Source of the DNA: Symbiodinium natans | Taxonomy: Eukaryota; Sar; Dinophyceae; Suessiales; Symbiodiniaceae | Direction: 5' to 3' | Length of the DNA: 64,000 bases | NCBI GenBank assembly: GCA_905221605.1 | Contig: CAJNDS010002083.1 | Location: 155,001 to 219,000, forward strand | Shown here: positions 10,641 to 21,707 of the stretch, piece after piece | Layout: the number at the start of each line of letters is the position of its first letter | Position numbering within the stretch: position 1 is the stretch's first letter | Program-made: the position numbers and the translations under genes | Notes under the pieces: model-generated | The model's database searches: none | Seen by the model: the letters and a program-made list of their open reading frames with translations, nothing else | What the model was told of the DNA's origin: nothing

Positions 10641-11895
10641 CGCTCTGAACCCGACAAAAGCCCCAAGCGCTCTCATCTTCTCGAAGCTGCCACAGGCAAC
10701 GGCACCCATCGGCACCAGATGTTTTTTCAGCCCAGGGTCTGACGCCCGACATCCCACTCAGGTAGGGGCCTTTTGTTAGAATAGGGTGTTGGGGATTATT
10801 CCATAGGGACCATAATAGCATACTACTCCTAGTAATATTCCGACCCCTCTAGTACCCTCTTTCTCGAAAATTATGAATTCTATGACGAAGGGGTTTTGGG
10901 GGTTTTGCGGCGCCAATACTATTCAGCCCAAGTTCCATTGATCAGCTCCGCAAAGCTGTGCGCCGGGCAATCTTCCGCCATTGCTCGGATGGTAGGTTTC
11001 AGGAAGTATCGGCTCCGAGATCAGACTCTAGAGATTTCAGAACTTAGAGAATTTTAGGGGACTCTGTTGCTGGATTTGAGTTTGGGGGGGAGCCACCCAG
11101 CTCCACCAAAGGGGCTTCGCCCACTGAGACGGAGCGACTTCCTTCAGGGTTTTTCACTTCTGAGCCAAGGCCGCAGTCGCAAGCGCCCGGGCAGACCGCA
11201 CAGAGTTCACGGAGTTTTGCCCTCGACCTGGGAACTTCTGAGGAATTTGAGCACTGAACCCCTCTTTGAAAAAGAAGCAGCCATTCCCGCTGCCCTTCGG
11301 GCCCCAACAAAGGCCAAAAACAGACCCCAGACCCGGCAGGAATAGCAACAAACCGAAACGCTCACACTGCCCACGTTGAGCAAAACGCACGTGAACAAGA
11401 CAAGTAGAAGCCGCAAGCCAGCTCCACCAGGTCCCCGGATTAAATGCCCCACCCCCCCGCCCCCAGTCTGGAACATGTGGCCACAAACCGTGAGTGCCAG
11501 ACCATCCCACAAGGGCACGCTGCCCTAGTTACAGCCCCACGGCTCGTCTCATGCAGGTGGCCTGTGTCAGATTCGTAGAGCTCCTCGTCGAAGGTGTCCT
11601 CCACCTCCAAGGCCGCCCAAATACTCTAGGGTGTAGGGTTTTGTGTTGGTTGTTTTCGGCTTTGTCGGATGGCGGCTCTACAAATCTCGAAAGCCACCGG
11701 CGCCTCGATGTCTGCCCAGCGGGATCTGCTGGGGAGAACGTCCTTCAAGATGGGGGCCTTGGACTCCTGGCATTGGAGGGGTTCAGGGCTTAGGGTTTAG
11801 GATGTGTAGGTCGTCTTCGCTCGCTCGAACACCCCGAGCCCCTCACTCCAGCTCAGCTACGTTACACCCACCTAGACCCACCTGGGGTTTAGGGT
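10641..11895. other. unannotated stretch
   Basis: Overlapping open frames exist on both strands. None has a recognisable domain or a splice-supported extension. Short telomere-like fragments occur at about 11620 and 11785. Confidence 0.45.
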
Positions 11896-11899
11896 TTCT

Positions 11900-12110
11900 A
11901 CCCCCCCCTATCAAGGGGGCTTACTTTTTGTTCCGTGCTTATTTGGGTGCAAACCTACCTTTTGGAGGCCACAACACAAAAGAGCTTCTTCGCGTCTCGG
12001 GCTGAGGCCCCCATCAAGGAGGCTTTCTTTTTCTTTCCGTGCTTATTTGGGTACAAAAAAATTTTGGGGGGCCAACAATCCTCAGGAGCTTTTTCGCATC
12101 TGGGGTTGGG
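11900..12110. repeat. imperfect ~110-bp tandem duplication
   Basis: Two units share TTCCGTGCTTATTTGGGT and, later, AGAGCTTCTTCGCGTCT / GGAGCTTTTTCGCATCT. Their period is about 110 bp. The units are diverged by many substitutions. Confidence 0.7.
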
Positions 12111-12291
12111 CTGCATGCTCTTGCGGGCCCTTGATCAGGCCCCGTTACAGGGAACAAACCCGTTACCGGCTGTAAAATGGTCTGGGTTTAGGGGTATTTG
12201 GCCGGGCACACTAAAGGAAGCCGACCTCCTGTGGTGGTATGGCTAAATTGCACAGCCGGCTCTACGGTTCGGATGCTTGGCTTTGTGCAAG

Positions 12292-12387
12292 ATAGGGTTT
12301 AGGGCTTCAAGGTTCGGAGTTTGGTTTCGGGCCTGTTTCGGGTTCAGGGCTTGGGGGTTTAGGGGGTTTCGGATTTAGGGTTTAGAT
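12292..12387 (+). repeat. degenerate telomere-like block
   Basis: Scattered TTTAGGG, TTCGGGG and TTTCGGG words. Confidence 0.65.
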
Positions 12388-12419
12388 GAGGCCTGGAGTG
12401 GGCTGGAAAGCTGACATTG

Positions 12420-12578
12420 CCCCCCCCCCCCTCGCCCAAGACCCGAAACCTTCATACTCTTCACCATGTCGAGTCCGAGAAGAAACGCCCGCCTCCGGAG
12501 GCGTTGTGCGGCTTTTGCTCACATCGTTCTCCTGCCAAGCCCGCAACGGGAGGACGAAATGGGGGGGGACCCCCGAAT

Positions 12579-12612
<34 letters not shown>

Positions 12613-12720
12613 ACATGAAAGAGGGACAACATGGGAACCCACAAGCCAGAAGCATGAGCCGCAGGCTAGGTATCAGAACTCATCAGAACTCTCTCACTCT
12701 CTCTCTATCTCTCTCTCCTC
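12420..12720. repeat. poly-C tracts and CT-rich simple sequence
   Basis: C runs at about 12420-12432 and 12580-12612, and a CTCTCT tract at about 12690-12720. Confidence 0.7.
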
Positions 12721-13165
12721 TGGGGCTTCGGCCTTAGGGTTTGAGGGTTTAGGGCTGGCTAGACTTGATGAGTCAGGTGTCTGGAAGAGCGCGACAAAAA
12801 CTGATGATCAGAGCTCGCGGCCTGGACCTGTCCATTGACGAAGTTCTCTGCGGCCTGGGGCATAGTGCGAGCAGCCAGATTGCCCATCACAGGTGCGGAC
12901 TTCTGCGAGGTCCTAGGCCCCCAAACTCAGGTGGGTGAATTAAGAGGTGTTAGAGTTCTGCAATCGTTGGCCTGCACAGAGCAGACCCGGAGCTCTTTGA
13001 CCGGAACTATGCACCACACGAAAACAGCCCAAAAGCTAGCTCATCATCCCTTTTCACAGCCCTGGCCTTCTCGAGATGCCAAACGCCGAAAACAAGCGCG
13101 CCCCAACAGACGCAGCCACAAGACGCAGCCACAGCCCCCCTTCCTCCACACCATGAACCAAACCC
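12721..13165. other. unannotated stretch
   Basis: A plus-strand frame spans 12835-13170 but ends in telomere-like sequence and shows no domain. Nothing else is seen. Confidence 0.4.
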
Positions 13166-13212
13166 CCTAAACCCTAAACCCTAAACCCCAAACCCTAAAC
13201 CCTAAACCCCTA
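13166..13212 (-). repeat. CCCTAAA block
   Basis: About six CCCTAAA heptamers. Confidence 0.85.
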
Positions 13213-13931
13213 GCGCCCCCTTTGCCGGGCCTCGCAAGCATCCTGGCAACGGCTGGCCTCAACGCCCACGTTCAGGATTGAGGTTGTAGGGCTTCGGATC
13301 GTAGGATGCAATTAGGGCTTAGGGCTTCTGATCGAATTGCATAGTCTTTTGTATAGCTTTCGGACTTCAGCACGTGAGCATGCGGCAGTTGGGTTTGTTC
13401 CCATCTCTTCGTTGCAAGTATGCAGCATAGATGAAAGGTTGCAAGGGGCCATTCTGCACCTGTTCGTCCTGTGATCAAGGATGGCAAATCCGAATTTCCT
13501 GGCGCCAAGCAGCAGCCTGGTGCTCTCTGGAGAGCCGTAACATCCCCCATCCTAAGGTCCTAAGCCCGAGAATCCCTAGAACCCCCACCCCTCTAAAGCA
13601 GCTGACTCTGAGCTCGTGGCGGTCATTGTCGGAAACTGGCCCTAGCTGAATCTCAAGCCTCAGGCGGCTCAGACCGACAGACCCCAAGCTGACTAAGGGA
13701 ATCAGACATGAAGAAAAAAGGGCAACCCTCTTGGGGTAGTTCCAGGGTCCCTGAGTATGGGCCCTGAAAAGGGGACCCGTTTGTACTCCTTATATACCCT
13801 GGAACCATATGAAGGGCCCTTGGAATCCCACCCCTTAAGCCCTGCGAAAAGCCCCGCCCCCCCCCTTCCGGCTCTTTCCCCACCCACCCCAAAGAAAAAA
13901 CGCAGGGTTTAGCATTCAGTCTTCTGATTCC
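13213..13931. other. unannotated stretch
   Basis: No gene is recognised. Positions 13710-13830 contain GGGCCC-rich words resembling the short TIR elements found elsewhere, but I could not define ends. Confidence 0.4.
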
Positions 13932-14232
13932 TCCCTCCTCCTCCTCCTCCTCCTCCTCCTCCTCCTCCTCCTCCTCCTCCTCCTCCTCCTCCTCCTCCTC
14001 CGCCTCCTCCTCCTCCTCGTCGTCGTCGTCCTCCTCCTCATCCTCCTCCTCCTCCTCCTCCTCCGCCTCCTCCTCCTCCTCCTCCTCCTCCTCCTCCTCC
14101 CTCCTCCTCCCCCCTCCTCCTCCTCCCCTCCTCCTTCCTCCTCCTCCTTTTTCCTCCTCCTCCTTTTTCCTCCTCCTCCTTTTTCCTCCTCCTCCTTTTT
14201 CCTCCTCCTCCTCCTCCTCCTCCTCCTCCTCT
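13932..14232. repeat. (CCT)n microsatellite
   Basis: About 300 bp of CCT with CGT and CCTTTTT interruptions. The minus-strand poly-Glu frame across it is an artefact of composition. Confidence 0.92.
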
Positions 14233-14379
14233 TTTTTCTTTGTTTCTATTGCTATCATTGTTCCGAATATTTCTACTACTTCTATTCTTTCAACCGTATG
14301 CTTGCTGCTAGTCCGTCCGACTATTCCATTTGTTTCATACGATGACGTATTGCCACTATTCTTGCGCCTACTAGTAGTG

Positions 14380-14855
14380 CACTTATGACGACGACCACGA
14401 CTACGACTACGACTACGACTACGACTACTGCTGCTGCTACTGCCACTTCAACTCTATTCCTACTCCTACTCCTACACTACTACGCTACTTTACTACGCTA
14501 CTGCACAACTACACTACTACACTACTACACTACTACACTACTACACAACTACACTACTACACTACTACACTACTACACTACCACACGACTACACGACTAC
14601 ACGACTACACGACTACACGACTACACGACTACACGACTAAACTACTACACTACTACACTACTACACTACTACACGACTACACTACTACACGACTACACGA
14701 CTACACTACTACACTACTACACTACTACACTACTACACTACTACACTACTACACTACTACACTACTACACGACTACACGACTACACGACTACACTACTAC
14801 ACTACTACACTACTACACTACTACTCTGCCACACTACCACACTACCACACTACCT
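14380..14855. repeat. (CTACACTA)n 8-bp array with CTACACGA blocks
   Basis: The octamer CTACACTA alternates with blocks of CTACACGA. A CTACGA/CTG lead-in precedes it. Three octamers make 24 bp, so one frame reads as repeating TTLLHYYT. This is a composition effect. Confidence 0.9.
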
Positions 14856-14869
14856 AGTCCTTCATATTC

Positions 14870-15440
14870 CGCCATTCAATTCCAGCGAGTCTGCCCCAAA
14901 GGGCCCTAGCAACTCCCTGAGGGCAGCACACGTCGTCCGAGATGAAATCGCCTTGCTTCGAGGGAAAGCGGCGGGTAGTGGTTACAGGTCTTGGCACCTT
15001 TTGGTTCCCAAACTCTCCTTACTTCTGAGCTGAGTTTGGCAAATACCTTTTGACCACAAGACCCACACAACACTGGGCTGAGAAGGCTCCGATCACCCCC
15101 GGAGTGCGGCCCAGCAGCAAACAAGGAAGGGGCGACCCCGCAAAGGATTGCAATCGCGAGTTTGAAAGCTCGGCAGTTCCAACAGCTGCGGGCACGAGTT
15201 CGGAGAATCATGTTTCCACAGCAGGTCTGGCCATGCAACGAAGACCCCCACACAGCAGGCAACGAGGACCCAGGAAAGCAATCCCTTCGCCCTTATATGA
15301 AAGGCCCCGACACTTCAATTGGTTAAGATTCCCATGAAAGTATGCTACAGGCGGTAAAGACTGAGAGCGCGTTATGCAGCGGGGTGTTGCCCTCCAAATC
15401 GGTCGGTGCTACCCGGCCTCTGGAAGCCTTCCAGAAAACA
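14870..15440. other. unannotated stretch
   Basis: Open frames overlap on both strands (for example 14906-15262 minus) without domains or splice support. Confidence 0.4.
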
Positions 15441-15449
15441 TATGCGTCT

Positions 15450-15520
15450 CGGGCTTAGGGAGGCTTAGGGAGTCTTAGGGAGGCTTCGGGAGTCTTAGGG
15501 AGGCTTAAGGATGCGTAGGA
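15450..15520 (+). repeat. decameric GAGGCTTAGG-type repeats
   Basis: About six units of GGAGGCTTAGGG / GGAGTCTTAGGG. A related inverted run (CTCCCTAAGG words) is at 44455-44515. Confidence 0.7.
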
Positions 15521-15644
15521 TCCCCCTTCAAGAATGCACTCGTCTTTTCTCATCGAGGGCATGAGCTCATCTCGCGAAGAAGGGACGGGCAGACGCAGGG
15601 GCCTGGCGAGGCACGGAAGGCCTGAGGAGTCAGGTTTTGTAGGG

Positions 15645-15743
15645 GTTATAGGGTTGGGTATTCCCCCTTAGACTAACAGTCCGGGTACAAGAACCCGATT
15701 AAGGACTGCTAGTCTAAGGGGGGGAACATCCCAAGTTACAGGG
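15645..15743. mobile_element. family D TIR element, intact copy, with 9-bp target duplication
   Basis: An 81-bp element (15654-15734) begins TTGGGTATTCCCCCTTAGAC and ends as its near reverse complement (AAGGGGGGGAACATCCCAA). The TIRs of ~30 bp leave only a short loop. Flanks GTTATAGGG (15645-15653) and GTTACAGGG (15735-15743) match at 8 of 9 bases, as expected for an old target-site duplication. A 9-bp duplication with long TIRs fits the Mutator-like range (8-11 bp). There is no coding capacity, so it is non-autonomous. Confidence 0.75.
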
Positions 15744-15865
15744 CTCGTAGGGCAGTCCAAGAACCCAAGGCGCAAGATGCTGAGGGGCCCAGCCTGTCTC
15801 AGCGCTTGGACAGCTGCTTCCACCTGAAATCTGGCAACTGAGCGAGTGCTAATGACCTTGACATA

Positions 15866-15967
15866 GGGGGGGTTTCGAAATTAGGGGTACCTTCTTGGGG
15901 TCCTCATTATAAGGGAGTCCGGCCATGTTGAGGTCTATCAGAGGGGTCCCTTAACTTCGTAAATCCC
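15866..15967. mobile_element. ~100-bp TIR element, family B
   Basis: Inverted ends GGGGTTTCGAAATTAGGGGT and a right end CTTCGTAAATCCC flank an internal pattern of GGGGTCC and AAGGGAGTCC words shared with the copies at 34614, 42127 and 44538. Confidence 0.65.
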
Positions 15968-17266
15968 GATATGCAGTCAAGAGGAACATCTTCAAGGGGC
16001 CCAAGGCTTCATTTTGGAGTCATGCTGCCTAAGGTTTAGGGTTCAGCGAGGCATGAAGCAAGAGTGCCTTGTGGGTGAGGTTCAATCCCTAAGCTTCTTT
16101 TAACAGTTCCCACAACAGGTACTTCGAAATAGTTGCTCCCGTAATGGCTCAAACCCTACACCCTGAAACTGCAAGCTTCCTACGCTGGGGCCCGAGCCCC
16201 TTGTATCTGTTCATCCGCCTCTTGTACCCCGTGATGCCGGGCTGCCGTTGCTGCGCAGGCGCGAGCTGTTTTCAGTGCTCAGGGCTTGGGGTGCCCAACT
16301 GAGGCCAGAAACACCAACGATCAACACGGCAGAGGAGGCTGTATCGGGCACAGCGTATACGATAAGGGCTTGATGCTCAAGGTCCGCGCGGGGGCTCTGA
16401 CAAGGAAATTACAGTGCCCGCCTGAAATCGTCTGATCCCGGCAACAGCCCCGTATTCCTCCGCAAGACATGATAAGACCTGTACATAGGCCACAAAATGG
16501 CAAAGATAGCAAAGTTACAGGATGTTCCGGGACCCATTGGCCCATATGAGGTGAGATTTCGGCGGGCTTCCAAGGCCTCGAAACCCAGAGCTTCCAACCT
16601 TCTTAGCAAGACTCGCCCAGGTGCAGAGCCTGAACAAAGTTTAGGTCCCTGCCTGACCGCATCTCAAATCCATCAACAGCCCTTCAGAACTAAACTCCAA
16701 CCGGGTAACCGGTGGCCCTTGCCAAGTCGCCCACACCAAAACCAACAAAAACAAAGAAAGCACGAGTGACAGCAGGGCAGGTGCAGTACACCCATTCCCA
16801 TCAAAGGATGCCTCACCACCCCCACACGCAATCACCCGTCATTAAAAACCCTGTTCGCGCCTTGTGCCTGCGGACGCGGCAGGTTCGCCAAAGCTTGCCA
16901 AAACGGACGATCTGCGGACATCCAAGATGGGTGGGCACATGGGTTGCCGGCCTTCCTTCCTGGCAATCTCAACACCCAAGCTATGCGGCTATGCAATTTG
17001 CCCCTCCTGGAGAAGAAAAAACACATATTTACAAGAAAAGCTTACCCTACTTTGGAGTACACCCTGGAAACAATATATACTTTTTCGGTATAAGTAGATG
17101 AAATAGGAACCCAGAACCAAAAGAAGTATTAAAGTATAGTACTCCAAAACCCAGCTCAGAAAGCCAACCCTGCAGCACCAACATCCACCAGGCTAGGGCT
17201 GCCACGATCTGGCACTCTTTGCAGCGAGGATAGATGGCCGTTCTGGCATCGCCGGGTTTGGGGGCG
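15968..17266. other. unannotated stretch
   Basis: Several 60-130-codon open frames overlap on both strands. No domain, signal or splice-consistent exon chain is seen. Confidence 0.4.
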
Positions 17267-17568
17267 ATAGGGTGTAGGGTCTAGGGTCTAAGGTTTAGGG
17301 CGCAGGATTTAGGGTTTAGGGCTTCCAGGCAGGCGAAGACCTCACCAGAGACTCAATGGTGATTCTTTTGGTTGTCCCGCCCCCACGAATCAGGATCTAC
17401 AATTGGTCATACGAGGGTTCATGCATGTTTTTTGGGAAACCGTCCTTATCAACCGTTCAATCGGTCTCGCCTCTCTCCACAACTCCTGTGCTTGGAACCC
17501 CTAAACCCGAAACCCTAAACCTTAAACCCTAAACCCTAAACCCTAAACCTTAAACCCTAAACCCTAAC
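17267..17568. repeat. opposed telomere-like blocks
   Basis: A TTTAGGG-type block at 17267-17322 faces a CCCTAAA block at 17497-17568. They converge across about 170 bp of unrelated sequence. Confidence 0.85.
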
Positions 17569-17944
17569 TCCTTGCCAACGTGCCGGCAGGGCCGGTAGCG
17601 CATGTACAGCTTGGTCAGCGGCTCGATAACCTGCTGCAGACCATCCTGGCTGGTTTACAGAAGGCTCGCGGCCTCGTGAGGGTTTACATGGGTTTACGTG
17701 GGTTTAAGAAAGGTTTACATGGGTTTTCTCGGGCTTCAAGGGCTTGCTTACGGGCCCGCCCTCTTTGCGACACCCCGACAACTGACACCTTAAAGCCTCA
17801 ACCCTGCCAGAACCCCCACATCAAGAATCCTTCTTCAGCCTCACGTCTCAAACCCCGAAACCCAGAAGAAGCGGAAGGGTTTGCCTTCTTGGGCAAGGGC
17901 GCGCTGCCGGCCGGAAGGAGCTGAGGGTTCCTCACGCATGTAGA
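17569..17944. other. unannotated stretch
   Basis: A GTTTACATGGGTTTA-type short repeat lies at about 17680-17725. No gene is recognised. Confidence 0.4.
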
Positions 17945-18049
17945 CATTTTCCCACAATAGGGGGTACCCCGTTTATACCCCAAATAGAGTAGAACCCCCT
18001 TAACGGGACCCCAAAAAAAAAAGGGTACCCCTATTGTCGGAAACCCCCC
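17945..18049. mobile_element. ~100-bp TIR element, family A
   Basis: The left end TTTTCCCACAATAGGGGGTA pairs with the right end TACCCCTATTGTCGGAAACC. The internal words CCAAATAGAGTAGAACCCC and CCTTAACGGGACCCC define the family. Confidence 0.75.
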
Positions 18050-18837
18050 ATTTAGGCTTTTGGCTTAGAGGGTTTCTGGTTTGTGGATCAGGGCCTGGTT
18101 TTATTGTGTGGGTCTTTGGGCTTTGGCTTAGGTTTAGAGGAGGGTTTCAGGCTTATGGTTTCCAGAAGGGCTTCAGACTTCTCTTTAGTCAGAAGGGACC
18201 GGTTGAAAGCTTGCAGGGCTGAGAAGTTTATAGGGCATATGAGGCATATATGCAGGTCCGTTCAAAAGGCAAGGGTGTAGGGTGTTGGGATTTGGGTTTT
18301 GGGTTCACATCTTCGAGGGAGCAAGTCGGCAATCTTTATCGGTCGTAGGATATGTGCGCGCAGTGTCCAAAACTCTGGATGCTCCATGGCAAGATGTCTC
18401 CAACTTCCCTGTCCTAGCCTGCTAAGGATCATGACCTACAGCGACCTGCTGCTGCTAGGGAATTTCCCAGAAACGAGGCCCTCTGGTCTTGGAACCCCAG
18501 ATTAACTGCATATGTCTTATGGTTCCTTATTGGGTGCACCCCTAGAAGGGACCCTTAATCTTATTCCCCTACATACTTCCTATGTGTACTCTATATAGTC
18601 CCTACATACCTAAGTAGGCCCCCAAATGACCCCTAAAATCACCCCTGATGTCCCTTATCAGGGTCCCTCATTTAGTCCCTTGAAATTTACAACACGTATC
18701 CAGCAGCAGAACGATCTACAGCAGCCGAAGGGCGGAGAGGGGCCAACGAGCCCGTCTGCTGCGTTGAAGAAGTCCTCCGCGGCCTCGAAACACGAAACCC
18801 TTGACCCTAAACTGCAATTGCAGCAGGGATCCTACTG
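18050..18837. other. unannotated stretch
   Basis: No gene is recognised. Positions 18530-18680 carry many CCCCTA and GGGACCC words reminiscent of the TIR elements, but no clear ends. Confidence 0.4.
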
Positions 18838-18895
18838 GCCCTAAACCCTAAACCCTAAACCGTGAATCCTAAATCCTAGACTCTAGACCCTAAGA
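18838..18895 (-). repeat. CCCTAAA block
   Basis: About eight degenerate CCCTAAA heptamers. Confidence 0.8.
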
Positions 18896-19039
18896 AACTG
18901 ATCCTTCAGGGGTGCGAACTCTCTGGGTCCCCTAAGAAACGCCCTCAATTGGAACTTAGGCCGAAGCTGTCAGGGCACCATCCAGTCCATCCTCCCGGGC
19001 GAAGGTCCAGACAAGCTCCAGAGAGAAAGGCATTGACAA

Positions 19040-19262
19040 CATGTATATGTACATACATATATATATATATACATACACATATACATGTACATGTACATGT
19101 AATATACTTCGTTTGTTTATATCGTTTATCATAGATGATATACTATATTTTCATTTAAATAGACTCTATATATATATATATATGCTACACCCCCCCCCCC
19201 CCAGCGACCTACTCTTTTTAGGCCATTTTTACCAAAAAAAAAAAAAAACAAAAAAAACAACG
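19040..19262. repeat. TA microsatellites, poly-C and poly-A
   Basis: TATATA/ACATGT repeats at about 19040-19105, a TATATA tract at about 19168-19182, a C run at 19190-19202, and A runs at 19233-19258. Confidence 0.8.
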
Positions 19263-19484
19263 AAGGCCCAAAAGTCGCGTAGTTAATCACCGGGTAATGA
19301 AGGACATCTATTGGGACACCCACCTCGCAGGCTCCGATAAGGCAGCATTGGATTAATCTATATTTTGAATCTGAAGCGGACAATGAGGTTTTTAGATCTT
19401 TAGTTTTTTCTAGGCAAACTGTGCGTTTAGCTGGCAAATAATGTTTTGTTGGGCAACTAATATATTTTTTGTATATACAATTGT

Positions 19485-20500
19485 GTTTGTACTAGGCAAA
19501 GAATTAATCAAATACTATCTGACTAGTCCACTGAAATACCTTATGTTTACATATTCATGAAACATTGTGCTTATTACTGTATGCGAATGTAACTCCTGGA
19601 GTATTAAGTAAATAGCCCAATCTGACTCAAGCGAATACTATTCAAAATGGCACTCTCAACTAAATATGAAATAAACACGAACGGCAACGGAAGCGATTCT
19701 ACTTCAATAACAATGTAAAGACAAGTACTAAATAAAGACCACTTATATACCTTCCTAGAAAAGTAGTTAGTAAAGGCCATAGCACAAGAATACTGCTTTG
19801 TACATAGAAAAGAATTTGTACTAGGCAAAGTATAAACCAAATACTATCTGAAAAGTACACTGTAATAACTTATGTTTACATATTCATGAAATACTTCTTG
19901 TTTTGAAATCATCATTCTATGCGATTTATCTACTAGAGTAAGTATTAAGTAAATAGCCCAATCTGACTCAAATGAACACTATTTAAAATACCAGACCCAA
20001 CCAAAATGTGAAATAACAACTAATGGAAATGGAACACTATTCAAAATACCATACCCAACTAAAATTTGCAATAAACACTAATGGAAATTGAAGCGGTTCT
20101 ACTTACATAACAATGTAAAAGACTTCTCAAGTACTAAATAGAGACCACTTATATACCTTCCTAGAAATATAGTTAGTAAAGGCCATGCACAAGAATCCTG
20201 CTTTGTACATAAAAAGAATGTGTGCTAGGCAAAGTATTCATCAAATACTATCTGAAAAGTCCACTGAAATATCTTATGTTTACATATTCATGAAATAGCG
20301 CCCAATTTGACTCAAGTGACTACTATTTAAAGGACCTAACAGCAATAGAAGCGATTCTACTTGCATAACAATGAAATCTTGGTTTCTGAAGTATTTCATT
20401 AAGACCACTTATATACTATGTCCGAAGGCACAATTTGCAGAAGCAAGCTTAAAAATGCACAATCTTCCTAGACAAGTACTTAGTGAAGGCCATGCACAAG
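19485..20500. repeat. AT-rich island with ~330-400-bp degenerate repeats
   Basis: The phrase CTAGGCAAAG, followed by CAAATACTATCTGA and TTATGTTTACATATTCATGA, recurs at about 19492, 19821 and 20225. It is accompanied by repeated AGTAAATAGCCCAATCTGAC and GACCACTTATATACCTTC. Spacing is about 329 and 404 bp. The island is clearly AT-richer than its surroundings. No gene is seen. Confidence 0.8.
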
Positions 20501-20554
20501 CAAATTCGCAAGTACAAAAACACACTTAAAAATGCGTAGTTATTGCCACGTAAA

Positions 20555-20786
20555 GGCGAACCAAAAAACCAAAATACCAAAACCAAAAAAACCAAAAAAA
20601 ACAAGAAAACCAAAACCAAAAAAAAAACAAAAAAAAAAACAATTTTCCGGAACTCTTGGAGAAGCCTCGTAGGGATTCCTGAGAGTTCCGGAAAATTGGT
20701 GTTTTTGGTTTTTTTGGTTTTGGTTTTTGTTGGTTTTTTGGTTTTGGTTTTTTTGGTTTTTTTGGTTTGGTGTTTTGGTTTTGTTA
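20555..20786. repeat. foldback (long inverted repeat)
   Basis: A left arm of CCAAAA/CCAAAAAA words and a right arm of TTTTGG words enclose a core whose ends are ATTTTCCGGAACTCT and AGAGTTCCGGAAAAT. The whole could fold as a ~230-bp hairpin with a loop of only ~20 bp. Confidence 0.85.
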
Positions 20787-20889
20787 ATTGCCCGTGTATT
20801 CGGATTTTAGTTTCATTTTAGTCTACGCCCTAAGAAACACGCTATATTGCGCACCGAGTTTGCTTGCAGTGCAGCTGGATGACTTAAGA

Positions 20890-21000
20890 CAAGTCACTGG
20901 GGGGGGGGTACCATATATACATATATATGTGTATATATATATATATACAATATAGGTATGTTGTATTTTATGTGTGTATATATATATGTATAATGATATA
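20890..21000. repeat. G run and TA microsatellite
   Basis: A G run at about 20900-20908 and TATATA/TGTGTA repeats at 20910-20990. Confidence 0.8.
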
Positions 21001-21137
21001 CTGCGTATATTTTAAAAATTCACAAAATAGCCCAAGCAGCAGCCTTGATTCTCTCTGAACCTTCGACAAATCGACAGATCCACAGCCGAAGACCGAGGGC
21101 CACGCCCCTAAGCCTTGAAAACCGCGAAGTCCCCTCC

Positions 21138-21311
21138 CGTTTCGGGTTTAGGGTTTAGGGTTTGGGGTTTGGGGTTTGGGGTTTGGGGTTTAGGGTTTGG
21201 GGTTTGGGGTTTGGGGTTTGGGGTTTGGGGTTTGGGGTTTGGGGTTTGGGGTTTGGGTTTAGAGCCCCCCCCCCCCCCCGGCCCTAAACCCAGAAACCTA
21301 AACCCTAAACC
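21138..21311. repeat. opposed telomere-like blocks
   Basis: A long GGGTTTG/GGGTTTA block (21138-21256) is followed by a C run and a short CCCTAAA block (21283-21311) in the opposite orientation. Confidence 0.85.
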
Positions 21312-21419
21312 CGAAGGGCTTCGGGAGGATTACCGAGCGCAGGAGGCTCCTCCAGGCAGTCCTGGATCGAATCCCAGGGGGCCTCTGAAGAGTTCAGCCG
21401 GCGCTTGGTGCGTTCTTTC

Positions 21420-21596
21420 TGGCTGGTTCTTCGTAGGAAGTGAGGGCACGAGGACCCCTTAGAATCCTTTAACGGGTATATATGAGGGAATTAAAACCCC
21501 ATATCATCCCTTAAGGGGTAGATACGAGGGAATTAGGGCCCATGTAGGGTATCTAGGGGGCCTCCCCCTCATTCCCTACTAAGAACCAGGGGGCTT
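21420..21596. mobile_element. short TIR element, family E, copy 2
   Basis: The left end GGCTGGTTCTTCGTAGGAAG pairs imperfectly with the right end CATTCCCTACTAAGAACCAG. The interior has two GAGGGAATTA-containing halves. Confidence 0.5.
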
Positions 21597-21651
21597 AGGG
21601 TTCTTGGCAGCTCTTCGGGCGCCTGTGGCGCTTGGGTTTCTTGAGTCTGGT

Positions 21652-21707
21652 GTTTAGGGTTTTGGGTTCTGGGTTTAGGGTTTAGGGTTTAGGGTTTAGG
21701 GGCCTTT
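21652..21707 (+). repeat. TTTAGGG block
   Basis: About seven telomere-type heptamers. Confidence 0.85.

Noticed and set aside
13653-14258. Long minus-strand Glu-rich frame
   Set aside because: It is the translation of a (CCT)n microsatellite.
14385-14909. 174-codon plus-strand frame with TTLLHYY repeats
   Set aside because: It is the translation of the (CTACACTA)n array: 8 bp times 3 keeps it open by arithmetic.
20543-20821. Lys/Thr-rich then Leu/Val/Phe-rich frame
   Set aside because: It is the translation of the two arms of the foldback repeat.
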